22,500 nt of DNA, taken from the NCBI GenBank assembly GCA_018398765.1, contig JAHBMJ010001000.1:2501-25000 (forward strand), written 5' to 3'. Within the stretch, counting starts at the first letter, position 1. Each line of letters starts with the position of its first letter. This DNA comes from Chromera velia. Its lineage: Eukaryota > Sar > Chromeraceae. The translations under genes were made by a program, and so were the position numbers. Shown here one piece after another: positions 1 through 9,787 of the stretch. The notes beneath the pieces are model-generated. The model was given only the letters and a program-made list of their open reading frames with translations. It ran no database searches and had not been told where the DNA came from.

Positions 1-780
1 AGATCGATGTGATTACAATGCATTACTGTTATTACATTCTTTATCTAATTCAAAAAAATTGTTTAAAAAAAATGGGTTATACACAAAAATGATCATCAAT
101 AGATTTTATTAATGATTCAGTTTTTTTTTTTTTAAATCAAATCCTTCTTCATCATTGAAGCTTTTGACTTGAAGTGTTGATTAAAACAGTATAGCATGGT
201 ATCTTAGAAAATAATAACTTTTCTCTGCCTAACGTTGGAAGTATCTAGCTAGCTCTGGATATGGATAACGATAGCATGACGCAGCTGCATCAGAGTCATA
301 GTTATGGTAAGTCATAGTTAATCAAATTCTTAGGTTCTTAATTTTTTTTTTTTCCACATTTTTTTTTCTATACATTTTTTGTTGAAAACAAAAAAAGAAA
401 AAAAGTTTCTTTCATACATTTGTTTCTCAAGGCTCACTGGAGTGTAACTTAAATTTCCGGAAATCTGATGATGATAATGCCTATGATTCGATCTATATTA
501 TAATAATTAAAACATATTATACATCGTGAAATTTCTTTTTGGTAGATGCAAAATATTGTAAAACAACTTACTGGCCCGGTTTCGCTATCTTAATTTAGAA
601 TACTTTAGAACTATTTAGAACTATTATTATTCATAATTTTTCATAATTTTTCATAATATGGTTGTCCACGCCTGTTCTTATACTGCTATGTACGTATTGT
701 GTACTATGTGTGCACAAAGATTTGCATAAATGACGCTGGAATTGCAGCTCAGTGGATGATATAACATGACATAACAAACT
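1..780. other. AT-rich intergenic region
   Basis: This stretch is rich in A/T with poly-T runs near 120-134 and 339-367. Short tandem copies of a TTAGAACTAT-like unit lie around 602-627, and a TCATAATTTTT-like unit is repeated at about 631-660. No reading frame here looks like a protein, and I see no RNA gene. The composition contrasts with the CT/GT-rich DNA of the neighbouring AMMECR1 gene and matches the other AT-rich blocks in the window. Confidence 0.6.
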
Positions 781-1862
781 AAGTTGTTCTTCCCGTGATG
801 GCCGGACATGGTGCTGATGCTCTCACAAACCCGAACAGCGCGCTTCCAGCGCGCCCTCCGCGCGCCACGGCCCTCAAGGCCGGCGCGCGTCCGAACTTGT
901 ATATCAAAATTAAGGGTCCATTGTCCCGCCATGTCCCGCCGCCTTTCCTGCACACGGACCAATTATTATAATAACATCTCCCATTGTCAGAACAATCTGA
1001 AACATGAGTCCCGAAGATTCCCGAAGGCTCCCAAAGAGTGTTGGATAGTTGGCCTCACGACTACAAATCGGTGAAGAAGCGGGCATTGCTGTGTAAGCAA
1101 ATCTGTGCCACCGGCTTCTGCTTACAGTCTGAGCTCGAATTTCTCTGTTGTCTCAGTCTGTCCGTCTCTCTGTCTCTGCTCGGAATTCCTTTGTTTGTCT
1201 GATCGCAGCTGTCGCAAAACGCGCTTTGGGTACAGGAAAAGTGCGATAGAGAGACGGAGACTGTGACAAGACTCCGCCTCCAGCTGACAAGAGGAGAGAA
1301 AGGCGTAGGAGCCCCCGATTCCTTCCGTGGAACATTTGCACACTCCATTTATCGATCGGATTCACCTGTCTACGTCAACTCTGGAGCAAAAAGAAGAAGG
1401 ACCGCAGTGGCTGCGTCTCCTTCGCTAGGGAAGAGGGAAGAGTGGGACGGTGTAGGCAAGCGCAGCCAAAGTTTGCCACAGCACTTCCTTTAGATCTTGC
1501 GGGTTAGGGCTTACGAGGTTGAGAGAACGGAGTCGGGAGAGCTGGTGTAGCTGCTGGACTGTTTCGTTGACAGAGGGGGAGAGGGTGTGCGGCTTTGTGG
1601 GAGACTTTCGTTGGCTCAAGCTGCTCCCGTTGTAGCTGTTGCTGCGCTGCTGCTGTTGCTGAGGTTGTCGCAGGGGAAGATTTTGGGAGAGGTGGAAGGA
1701 AAACTGGTCCCTCTGCCTTGTTGTCTCTCTGTCAGCGTTGTATTAGTCTTAGTCGGTTTTCGGAGTACGTAGAAAAGTCCAGAGAAGCGGAGGAAACGGC
1801 GAAGACACTCTCACTTTCACCTACCAGACCTCTGGAGACGTATCTTTTGGCAGTCATACAAG
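781..1862. other. upstream region of the AMMECR1-family gene
   Basis: There is a local GC-rich patch at about 835-895, followed by sequence of ordinary composition up to the start codon at 1863. Short frames exist on both strands but none has recognisable or compositionally convincing protein sequence. No clear TATA box was found in front of 1863. The promoter and 5' UTR of the gene probably lie in roughly 1250-1862, but no site can be pinned down by eye. Confidence 0.4.
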
Positions 1863-2880
1863 ATGACCGCTCAAGGTAGGCTGTGCCGTCGATCGTACGA
1901 AGTTGGGCGCCGGGATGGTTGCTCTCTGTATGACAGTCTGTTCGTCTATCTGTCATGAAGAAAAGGAGGAAGAAGGCGAAGAAACATATAGTCTGTCTCT
2001 GTTTGTCTCTTTCTATGTTTCTCTGTTTCTGTCGCGTCAGTGGTGTCAACGGATTCTGCTTCGGGCGAACGCTCGATGGCTTCAGCGGAAAGACATGACT
2101 TGATTGATCCAAATTTGACATCAAACTGGCAAACAGTCGTCCATACGTCCTTCGATCAGTGAAGCCACTGCTTTCTTTTCCAGTCAATCAGTCGAATGGT
2201 CATTAGCACACCCAACAGCCACTGTCAGAAGATTTCGGCTCTCGACTTCCTTTATCCCTCCACGGTATTTATTCATTTGACTTTTCACCTTGTCATCCTC
2301 AAACAAACACCCACACCCCCTCCGTTCTGCCCTTTACTTACTTACAAAATTTTCCTTTGCCTGTCTCTTTTTGTTTTTGTGCCTCTGTTTTCACCTCTAT
2401 CCTTCCAGCTCAAGGGGCGCTGGAGGCGACGTCTGCGATGTGCGGGTTCTGTTTTGACGTCCTGGATGCAGAACTGGCGGTGGGTGGGTGCGGTTTCTCT
2501 TCTGTGTATTTGTATGACTCTCTTTTTTTGTTCCCATTCTCTTCGTGTTGTTCATGGTTCTGGGTTGTGCTTGTGGTTGTGTTTGTCTGTGTGGCTTGTG
2601 AGTTTGCTGCCTGCTGCCTTTGCTTTTCCTTTGTTTCTGTGAGTTTGCCTTTGTTTCGTTTCTGTGACTAGAGGGTGAAAGGAAAGAGGATCGATATACT
2701 GATGGTATCATATCCGCAGAAGGGAACACCGATTTCGAGAAAGGAGAGAGAGAAGGGAAAGCAAGGGGAGTATCCGATTCCCCTCTTTTTTCCTTTCTCT
2801 CTTCCTGCCGTGCTCGTTTTGTTGTTGTGTTGTGTTGTGTTGCCTGCCGTTTGTTTGTTGATCTCTCTCTCTCTCTCCCC

Positions 2881-2934
<54 letters not shown>

Positions 2935-4206
2935 CAACGAGAGGGAGCAGAGGGGTCCCCCTCCAGAGGCGCCCTTCCCGTCTGTCTCCAGGCGTACGTG
3001 TCCAAAGGCTATTCCTTCCCGATGTTCATCACATGGAAAATCCGGAAGGGCAGGTAGGTGCATGCGTGGAGGACTGACTGACTTGCATGGTTTTCCTTTC
3101 TCCTCCCTCCCTGGCCTTTTTCTTTCTGTTTTGGATCGATCGATGGATGGATGGATGGATGGATGGGTGAGCACAACAATCGGGGAGAAGTGAGGGTCTA
3201 TGGATGACTCGCCCACACTCACTCACTGCCTCCCTCTGTGTTTGCTTGGCGTTTGGGTGGCCCAGCCCCGTCTGTCTGTCTGTGTGTGTGTGTGGGCTTC
3301 ATCTTTTGTATTATCATTTCTTCCGCTCTCACGCTGGCCTCCATGGACCTTTGTGAAAGCATGTGCGCACGCATATCTTTGCCCCTCCTCTCCTCTCCTG
3401 TTGATCCTCCTGCAAGCAGGCACGAGCACCTCAGAGGTTGTATAGGCACTCTGTCCCCCGCGCCCGCAGAGAGAATGGGGCATTACGCACTGCAGGTAGG
3501 AGGGTGAAGGGCCGTCCCGAGACTTTTCTTGCTATTTGCGGGTTGCAGCGAGCCCTTCCCTCCGTGCATCCCCCCTATGCATCCTTTGTTGCGTGTCTGT
3601 CTGTCTCTTCTCAACGAATCAACGGCCTTTGCTTTCTCTTGATTTCCTGGGGCCCGTGGGGGATTGCCTGCCTTACACACACACGTATACACACATGCAT
3701 GCATGCATGTGTTGCTTCTGAATGAGGGGAGCGATGCAGGCAGCCTTGTCGGACTCTCGGTTCAAGCCAGTGTACAGAGACGAGCTCCCGTCTCTGTCCT
3801 GCAAAATCTCGATTCTACACTCGTATGAGGTCAGTCAGTCAGTCAGTCAGTCGGGGATATGCTTGTTGAGTGACGGGAAAAAAAAGGCCACACACATGAA
3901 TATATTGCAGAGCGTGAACCGCAGCAGAAAACTTGATGCTTACATGATTTTCTGTGTCCTCTGAAGACCCTCGAGAGAGAAACAAAAAAAGCCTACGGGC
4001 CGGTTTGCCTGCCCGTGCACGCATGGATGCATGACCCTCCTTCACTCACTCCTGCCGTGACCTGACGTCGACTGGCGTCTCAAGAACACGCAAACTTATA
4101 AATAGATAAACAGAGAGAGAGAGAGAGAGAGAGAAGTTGAGGGAAGATACGCAGATGGACGACGACACGTAGAAAGAAAGAAAGAAAGAAAGAGGTCCAC
4201 TCAGGC

Positions 4207-4243
<37 letters not shown>

Positions 4244-4270
4244 GTGTGTGTGTGTGTGTGTGTGTGCGTG

Positions 4271-4321
<51 letters not shown>

Positions 4322-4882
4322 AAATGCGAGCACCCATTCGACTGGACTGTGGGTGTACACGGGGTCCTCATCGAGTTCTCTGATCCCCAAACGGGACAAC
4401 AGTCAGTGTGTCACTCAGGCAAAAAGGCAGGGGGGTAGAATAGGAGAGCTCTCTGTAATTTTTTGGGGTAGGGCAAGTTTCATGAATGAATGATCGATTG
4501 ACTGACTGACGGAGTGACTGACTGGCTGATTGATTCAGTCGAGTTTGCGAGATATTAATAGTGAGGTAGCGGAGGCCATCTCTCTGTGCCAGGTGAAAAG
4601 AGAAGCATGGCAGACAAGTGTGCATCCGTGTTGGAGAAACTTAGAAACTCCAAATGCGACGGTTTTCCACCATTTTGTTGACATTTGATCAGGATGGATC
4701 TGTGGATCGACTCGACTGATGAATCAGGCCCATTCTTTTCTCTTCTCTTTGATTATGTAGGAGAATTGATTGTTCTCATATGGACACACCAACAAAGGTC
4801 TTTTTCTTATTTGTGACTCCCTTTTTTATTCAGCTGCGCGCATGGCCGATTCTCTCTCCCCCTGTTTTTTCTGTCGTTTCTT

Positions 4883-4937
<55 letters not shown>

Positions 4938-5953
4938 TCCTGTTTGGACGTGCCCTCTTCCCCGCCCCGGTCTGTCTGCTTTCACCACTTTTCTGTTTGT
5001 ATGTGTGTTTGTTTGCTTGGACTCTGTGGACGGATGGATGGATGGATGGATGCAGGCGCACAGCCACCTACCTGCCTGAGGTCGCCCTGGAGCACGGAAT
5101 GACGAAGGAAGTTGCCCTGACGCAGTTGGTCGAAAAGGCGGGCTACAGGGGAAGGGTGACAGACAGCCTGATCAAGTCACTAAAGGTCAGGCAGGCAGGC
5201 AGTCTATGTTTGGGGTCCTCCTATTCGTCCATGCTCTTTTTTGCATTCTTGCATTCTTGCATCGAGTGGGCAGAAAGGAAAGGGGCGGAAAGGAAAAAGG
5301 GATCGGGAGTAGGTGGAAGTCGAATAGAATCATGGAGATTGTCCTGGAGGATTTGAGTTGTTGTGAGTGGCTCTCTGACAGACACACAGATGAACAGACA
5401 CACAGAAGGTGGAGAGAGGTTGACCTTCTCTTCTCTCTGTTTGTCTACGTCTGTGTTGCATCCCTTTTTCTTGGCTCTGTCTCGCTCTCTCTGTCTGTGG
5501 GTGAATGAGTGAGTCACTGAGAGAGTGAGTGAATCTGTGTGTGCGCGCGCGCCCTTGTTTCTTCTGTTCCCTCCACGCAGCCCACCTTGCTTAGTTTTCT
5601 TCGTGCGCCCTTCTGTCTATCTGCCTGCTTGCCTGCCTGCCCGTCTGTCTGTCTGTCTGTCTGTCCAGTTCTTGGCTGGCTCACTGATTCATCATCTATC
5701 TTGTTTTCTCGGGAGAGAATTTGAGGGACTCTCCGTTTGCCCTTCCCGTGAGGATCTCTCCCCCCCTTTCTTTCTTTCGTTCTTTCCTTCTTTCTTTTTT
5801 TTTTTTTTCGAACCAGCCAGCTTCATTCTCCGCGTTGGTTGATGCGGTTAGACGGCCTTCGTTCTGCTTCCTACCAACCTCTGTATTCGATCCATGGAAG
5901 GGATTGATCGCTCAAGGAATGACGGTTGCCTGCCTGCGTTGATGGATGGATAG

Positions 5954-5987
<34 letters not shown>

Positions 5988-6043
5988 AGATGGATGGATG
6001 GATGGATGGACGGATGGATGGATAGATGGATGGATGGATGGAC

Positions 6044-6105
<62 letters not shown>

Positions 6106-6145
6106 ATGGACGGATGGACGGATGGATGGATAGATGGATGGACGG

Positions 6146-6181
<36 letters not shown>

Positions 6182-6354
6182 ATGGACGGATGGATGGATA
6201 GATGGATGGATGGACGGATGGATGGATAGATGGAGGGACGGATGGATAGACAGATGGATGGATGTATGTATGTATGCAGGTAACACGATACCGTTCGAGT
6301 GCCGCCTCGATGACGCACGCCGAGTGGCTCGGGGCTGTTCCCCTGGGTGGATAG
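1863..6354 (+). CDS. AMMECR1: AMMECR1-family protein (8 exons)
   Basis: Eight exons: 1863-1875, 2409-2479, 2935-3053, 3420-3495, 3740-3829, 4322-4401, 5056-5185, 6280-6354. They total 654 nt (217 aa) and every junction is in phase. The protein follows the AMMECR1 domain from end to end: [10 protein letters not shown] (residues 14-23), [12 protein letters not shown] (about 56-67), the signature LRGCIGT (72-78), ALSDSRF and RDELP in exon 5, [13 protein letters not shown] in exon 6, [10 protein letters not shown] (151-160), and VTRYRS near the C-terminus. It is close to the bare domain in length, lacking the long N-terminal extension of human AMMECR1. Family knowledge: conserved in archaea, bacteria and eukaryotes, with an unsettled molecular role; prokaryotic homologues often sit with Memo-like and radical-SAM genes. 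The first coding exon is only 13 nt; Met15 is an alternative start. Introns carry long simple repeats. Confidence 0.93.
2861..2934 (+). repeat. (TC)n-(TG)n tract running into AMMECR1 exon 3 acceptor
   Basis: A TC-dinucleotide run, interrupted by a short C run, passes directly into a TG run that ends in GCAG. Exon 3 starts at 2935. The pyrimidine tract and the last intronic bases are thus made of microsatellite. Confidence 0.9.
3133..3165 (+). repeat. (GATG)n microsatellite in AMMECR1 intron 3
   Basis: About six GATG units follow a short GATC run. The same motif makes up the large array in intron 7 and the short array before exon 7. Confidence 0.85.
3830..3853 (+). repeat. (GTCA)n array starting at AMMECR1 exon 5 donor
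   Basis: The donor dinucleotide at 3830-3831 is the first unit of about six tandem GTCA copies. Each downstream GTCAGT is therefore a copy of the donor site itself. Confidence 0.9.
4111..4321 (+). repeat. compound GA / AAAG / TC / TG-TA microsatellite ending at exon 6 acceptor
   Basis: In order: a GA run (about 4111-4133), an AAAG run (about 4172-4192), a TC run (about 4209-4239), then TG with a short TA core (about 4240-4318). The tract ends in GCAG at 4321 and exon 6 of the AMMECR1 gene begins at 4322. Confidence 0.9.
4883..4937 (+). repeat. (TC)n(TG)n(GA)n compound microsatellite in AMMECR1 intron 6
   Basis: Three dinucleotide runs lie back to back within intron 6. No splice site was placed here. 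Confidence 0.85.
5033..5055 (+). repeat. (GGAT)n array running into exon 7 acceptor
   Basis: About five GGAT units end in GCAG at 5055; exon 7 begins at 5056. It is a short version of the intron 7 array. Confidence 0.85.
5628..5665 (+). repeat. (TGCC)n(TGTC)n microsatellite in AMMECR1 intron 7
   Basis: Four-base units TGCC then TGTC are repeated in tandem. The tract lies well inside the intron, away from both splice sites. Confidence 0.8.
5938..6276 (+). repeat. large degenerate (GATG)n array in AMMECR1 intron 7
   Basis: About 340 bp of GATG units with scattered GACG and GATA variants fill the 3' end of intron 7. The array changes to GTAT units and then GCAG, and exon 8 starts at 6280. Frames through the array read as a four-residue Asp-Gly-Trp-Met cycle (or its antisense His-Pro-Ser-Ile cycle); these are artefacts of the repeat and not genes. 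Confidence 0.92.
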
Positions 6355-7615
6355 GCAGGGGGGGGAGCATTCCGGTTGAAGGAAGGAAGAAGGGAAGGAA
6401 GGGAGTGGGGACATGAGATGAGACGGCCGGATGGATAGACACGTAGCTGTACTTAGAAAAGTAGATCGACAGACAAAAATTGGAACAGTGAGTTATCGAA
6501 GCGTTCGTTCATATTTTGAACCTCACCTCACGACTTCATGTCATTGACACCTGTGGCTGTGCAGAAGTGGAGGGAGCGGCAAAGAGAGACTTGAAGAAAA
6601 AAGAAAAAAGAAGTGGAGGGAGCGGCAAAGAGAGATAAACGATTGAATGAGGGAGAGAGGAGAAGGTGAGCAGGAAAACAGTTGCACAAGAATGGAGTAC
6701 GTGAATCTTTCTTCATCAGAAGAACAGAGAGAGCTAGAAAAGGTTCCTTCCTGGGTTGTGTCGCGTGACAACGAGAGAGGGTACGTCGATGCGTTGTTCC
6801 TGACACCTTGCAGCAAAGCTTTTCTCCTCTCAATGAGAAAGTGAGCGAGCCAGTGAGTAAATGCTCAGGTGTGTGCGTGTTCGTTTGAAAGAGCAGACTT
6901 GCTCAAACGACTTGCAAACGAATTCAACTTTCTTTGTTCAAAAAGATTCGATCGACGATGTCTCGAAATTCACTCATTTGAAAAATGCGGCAGTGTCACA
7001 TTGAACTCTTTCGCCCCAAATATCTCCTCCCACCACATATTTTTTTTTCTTGGTTGCTGTGAGCCGTCCGGAATTCGGTCTGCCAGCGAGCAGGTTGACA
7101 GCTGAATCAGAGCTGAGACAATTAAGACTGAATTTCAAGAATGACGATCGAGAAGGATAGGGTCACTTGTGGTCTCTCTCTTTTTCTATTCGTTTGCTTT
7201 TTTGTCGGTTCTGGTCCGACTGTTCGTCAGTTTGAAAGCCCGTATCACGCTACATGTATAGTAGGTTCGAGAAGGGAAAAAATGAAGACAAAATTAAGCT
7301 CGGCAAGAAACTTCCAAGGAGGTGGATGATACCGTGGATCGAGACGTTCCGAGTCTTCCGGCAAAGCTTGCAGCACAAAATTTTTACTGTGTGTATTTTT
7401 TTTTTGGTAAAGATTTGAATTTTTGTGTATAGAGAGGATCCCTCAAGGACAGAGTGGGATTTGTGTTCCGGTTTATTGCTAAAAAGAGGTGTACACTACT
7501 ACTACTTAGTACTACTACTATACTACTATGCTAGTCTACTAGTCACTGTAAGACCAGAGTGAAAACACTTTTAGAGAATGTTTAACTAGATGTTTGAAAG
7601 ACTGTATCTATAAAT
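6355..7615. other. AMMECR1 3' flank and intergenic DNA
   Basis: The region between the AMMECR1 stop and the foldback element has no convincing gene. It holds a 26-bp direct repeat (6564-6589 and 6610-6635), ordinary-composition DNA to about 7330, and then AT-rich DNA with a short TAC-rich patch at about 7493-7530. No clear AATAAA signal was found close behind the AMMECR1 stop. Confidence 0.5.
6564..6635. repeat. 26-bp direct repeat, two copies
   Basis: Identical 26-bp units lie at 6564-6589 and 6610-6635, separated by 20 bp of A-rich sequence. The unit starts GAAGTGGAGGG and ends AAAGAGAGA. It is downstream of the AMMECR1 stop, perhaps in its 3' UTR. Confidence 0.85.
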
Positions 7616-7957
7616 ATTGATTGATTGATTGATTGATTGATATGTTCCGCCCTAAGGCCTTCCCGCTATGTCTATCTGTCGCCAGAGCTAGCAGGGCATT
7701 CTGAACTGTATAATTAATAAATGTACAAAACTTAATTTTAAAATTTGAATAGAAGCTATAAACCGAGATGATATATTTAACATGTAATTAATACATAAAA
7801 ACCAAAGTCATAAACTTGAATCGTTTTAGCTGCATCTAGAGTTAGAACTCTAAGTAGCTCGATCTGGCAACAGATACACATATAGCGGGAAGCTAAGGAA
7901 GGCGGCGAATTAAGGCTTAGCACGGAATCTATCACTGGCAATCAATCAATCAATCAT
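7616..7957. mobile_element. foldback / MITE-like element with degenerate inverted repeats
   Basis: The left arm starts with a TTGA run (about 7616-7641) and the right arm ends with its complement (about 7939-7957). Inside these, both arms share TTCCG, CTAAG, then CTTCCCGCTAT, TATCTGT and GCCAGA in the same order when the right arm is reversed. The arms (about 7616-7711 and 7843-7957) differ by small insertions, so the element is old. The interior is AT-rich and has no gene. No target duplication could be defined because the ends lie in a tetranucleotide run. Confidence 0.6.
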
Positions 7958-8054
7958 ACAATACAAAAGACTCAGACGTAAACAGTAGACTCAGACTTAA
8001 TCTTAAGTTTTCTTCTAGATTTTCTAATAATTAAATTAACTTATATAATAAGCT

Positions 8055-8060
8055 TTTATT
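8055..8060 (-). terminator. candidate polyadenylation signal AATAAA for the ankyrin gene
   Basis: Read on the - strand the sequence is AATAAA, about 50 nt past the TAA stop of the ankyrin-repeat gene. Position and motif fit a poly(A) signal, but whether this lineage uses AATAAA is not known from the sequence. Confidence 0.35.
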
Positions 8061-8109
8061 CAATTTCTCATGCAAGTCGGTTTGAGTTAGGCTCAGTTAG
8101 CCAGTCTTT

Positions 8110-9192
8110 TTATGACGGCACCAATATGGCACCAACTTTATGTAAGTTTGCGAACCACATTCGAACCAGAGAATCCTCCGGTCTCTTTCTACTCAGGTCA
8201 CGTGCTGTCTCACCGTAAACGTCCAACGCATTCACGTCGATGCCCCTGGTGAGAAGACGCTGAGCGATGCGGATTTTATTCAACTCAAGGTCATCCTCGC
8301 CCCCCCCGAGGCAGTGACGCGTAGCGTAGTGCAAAGCAGTACGCCCAAAATCATCTCTTGCGTGGAGGTCCACGTCCCTCGTGAGGACATACTCGAGAAC
8401 GTCTGCAGATCCATTCAAGGCTGCAGCGTGAAGGACCGTGCCTCCCTGAACGGCACGATGATTCACGTTAGCCCCCCGACGAACGAGGAGCTTAGCAACG
8501 TCCAGGTGATCGTTTGGATAGAGAGTAGTCAAGGCAAGAGGGGTAAGCTGAAATTTCCCTTCGGCGTCTATATTAGCGCCGCGATCGAGGAGCACTTTCA
8601 CCGCCTCTCTGTGCCCACGCACGGCGGCGGCGTGAAGGGCAGAATCCCCACTCCACTCTGCAGTCCGCACATTCGCCCCTTTTGAGGCAAGGAACTCCAC
8701 AACTTTCTCGTGCCCCATCAAGGCGGAGAGCCAGAGAGGCGTTCGGCCCTCCCTGGTCAATGCCTCCATTTCCGCCCCCTTCTTGACAAGATATTCAACG
8801 ATCTTCACTCTTCCCTCCATGCAACCTAAATGGAGGGCCGACAACCCGAATTTGGTACGCCGCTCCAACCGCGCCCCCACACTCACTAGCATCTTTACTG
8901 CCTCAAGACTCCCTGAAACTACAGCCTGCATCAGGGCTGTCCGATTCTGGCTTCCCTCCAAGAGTTTCTGTTTGACAAACCCGTCTACATCCGCCCCCAC
9001 ACGGAGGAGAAGAATGAGGTCGCCCCTCTTTCCAGTCTTCACAAACTCCCCGAGGGCGTCGAAGAGTTTTTGGGGCTCTACGGGTTGAAACGACCTGAGC
9101 TTTTGTCGAATCGCACCCGGGCGAAGGAAATTGCCCACAAAAAGCCCAGACAAGTCCATCTGAAGCGCTCGGAGCTTTTTTTTGGCGGGCAT
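8110..9192 (-). CDS. ankyrin-repeat protein
   Basis: From the first ATG (9192) the frame gives 360 aa and ends in TAA at 8110. After a basic N-terminus (MPAKKKLRAL) and a weak first repeat (about residues 43-82) come about seven ankyrin repeats of roughly 33 residues up to about residue 350. Typical motifs are TALMQAV, SALHLGCMEGR, TPLWLSALMGHEKVVEFL, SALHAAAVRGHREAVKVLL, TVLHAAALNG and TALHYAT. One repeat (LTPLALTT...) is imperfect and another contains a roughly 10-residue Gly/Asp/Glu insert. There is no signal peptide, membrane segment or catalytic domain, so it is probably an intracellular scaffold or binding protein; partner unknown. The open frame continues upstream of 9192 without an ATG, so the true start may lie in an upstream exon (see 9393-9613). 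It converges on the AMMECR1 gene and is divergent from the gene at 10082. Confidence 0.88.
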   Translation of the reverse strand: MPAKKKLRALQMDLSGLFVGNFLRPGAIRQKLRSFQPVEPQKLFDALGEFVKTGKRGDLILLLRVGADVDGFVKQKLLEGSQNRTALMQAVVSGSLEAVKMLVSVGARLERRTKFGLSALHLGCMEGRVKIVEYLVKKGAEMEALTREGRTPLWLSALMGHEKVVEFLASKGANVRTAEWSGDSALHAAAVRGHREAVKVLLDRGANIDAEGKFQLTPLALTTLYPNDHLDVAKLLVRRGANVNHRAVQGGTVLHAAALNGSADVLEYVLTRDVDLHARDDFGRTALHYATRHCLGGGEDDLELNKIRIAQRLLTRGIDVNALDVYGETARDLSRKRPEDSLVRMWFANLHKVGAILVPS

Positions 9193-9332
9193 GTCAGAGT
9201 ATCTCAAAGGGTAGTTATTATCTGAGTAAGCTGCAAGGAGTTGACTGAGGCAAATGTCCAAACCAACAGAGCGTGGAAGAGACTACTGCGGACGATTTTT
9301 TATCCAGCGATGCAGACTCTATCGCCTCAGTG

Positions 9333-9340
9333 TATATATG
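9333..9340 (-). promoter_or_regulatory. possible TATA element upstream of the ankyrin frame
   Basis: The - strand reads CATATATA here, about 140 nt before the ATG at 9192. It would serve as a TATA box if the gene is a single exon starting at 9192. It would fall inside an intron if the exon at 9393-9613 is real. The two models compete. Confidence 0.25.
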
Positions 9341-9392
9341 GGTGTGAGACTGCAAGAGCCACGTGGGAGTTCAGTCTGAAAACACACGTTAC

Positions 9393-9613
9393 CCCCCGCG
9401 ATCTGACAGAGGCTCTTCCTGGGATCGGGGCTTTCTCTCTGAAGGGCTCACTCGATCAACAAAGGCCTTCAGAGCAGTTCTGGGAGTCCAATACACATGA
9501 ATGGACCCGTTTGTGAGAATCTCGAGCAGGTCACTCTGGCAATCAGACTCTAGCTGACATCGGTTGCAACTACCGTCTCCAAAATCGTGGTCGACGATTT
9601 TTTGTTCTGACAT
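9393..9613 (-). CDS. candidate upstream exon of the ankyrin gene
   Basis: A - strand frame from ATG 9613 (or from 9724 with a low-complexity Arg/Ala/Pro-rich leader) encodes MSEQKIVDHDFGDG and then a Cys-rich stretch SCNRCQLESDC, ending at a possible donor GTAACG at 9392. A CAG acceptor ending at 9245 would join it in phase to the ankyrin frame through a 148-bp intron. The combined protein would be 451 aa (488 from 9724). Supported only by phase and by protein-like composition; GTAACG is not the donor type favoured by the other genes here. The alternative is that this frame is chance and the gene begins at 9192. Confidence 0.33.
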
Positions 9614-9690
9614 TACCTCGCGGCGGGATCCGCGGCCTGGCGGCGGAGCTAGCTCGCGGCGCCGCGGGCCGCGCGAGCTCGCGCATGCAT
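9614..9690. promoter_or_regulatory. GC-rich palindrome cluster between divergent genes
   Basis: This is a strongly CpG-rich patch. It contains GAGCTAGCTC, GCGGCGCCGC and a perfect 14-bp palindrome GCGCGAGCTCGCGC at 9671-9684. It lies between the - strand ankyrin gene and the + strand gene starting at 10082, so a shared promoter region is plausible. Function is inferred from position only. Confidence 0.4.
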
Positions 9691-9787
9691 GAGCCGCGCG
9701 CACAGCCGTCTGTCTACCCTTCATGCAGCTCAGCTGAATCTGAGGTGATTCCTGTCTCCATTCTGAGCTCCGCGATCGTTCATCGAA

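Noticed and set aside
2397-5517. Several 60-200 codon frames on both strands within the AMMECR1 gene
   Set aside because: Low-complexity Ser/Leu/Cys/Val or Thr/His/Arg/Glu runs that come from TC, TG and GA microsatellites. They are explained by intron content.
5848-6442. Long open frames on both strands over the GATG array (Asp-Gly-Trp-Met and His-Pro-Ser-Ile repeats)
   Set aside because: A 4-base repeat without stops is open in every frame. The region is intron 7 of the AMMECR1 gene and exon 8 is read in a different frame.
8314-8685. 123-codon + strand frame opposite the ankyrin gene
   Set aside because: It is the antisense shadow of clear ankyrin repeats and has no motifs of its own.
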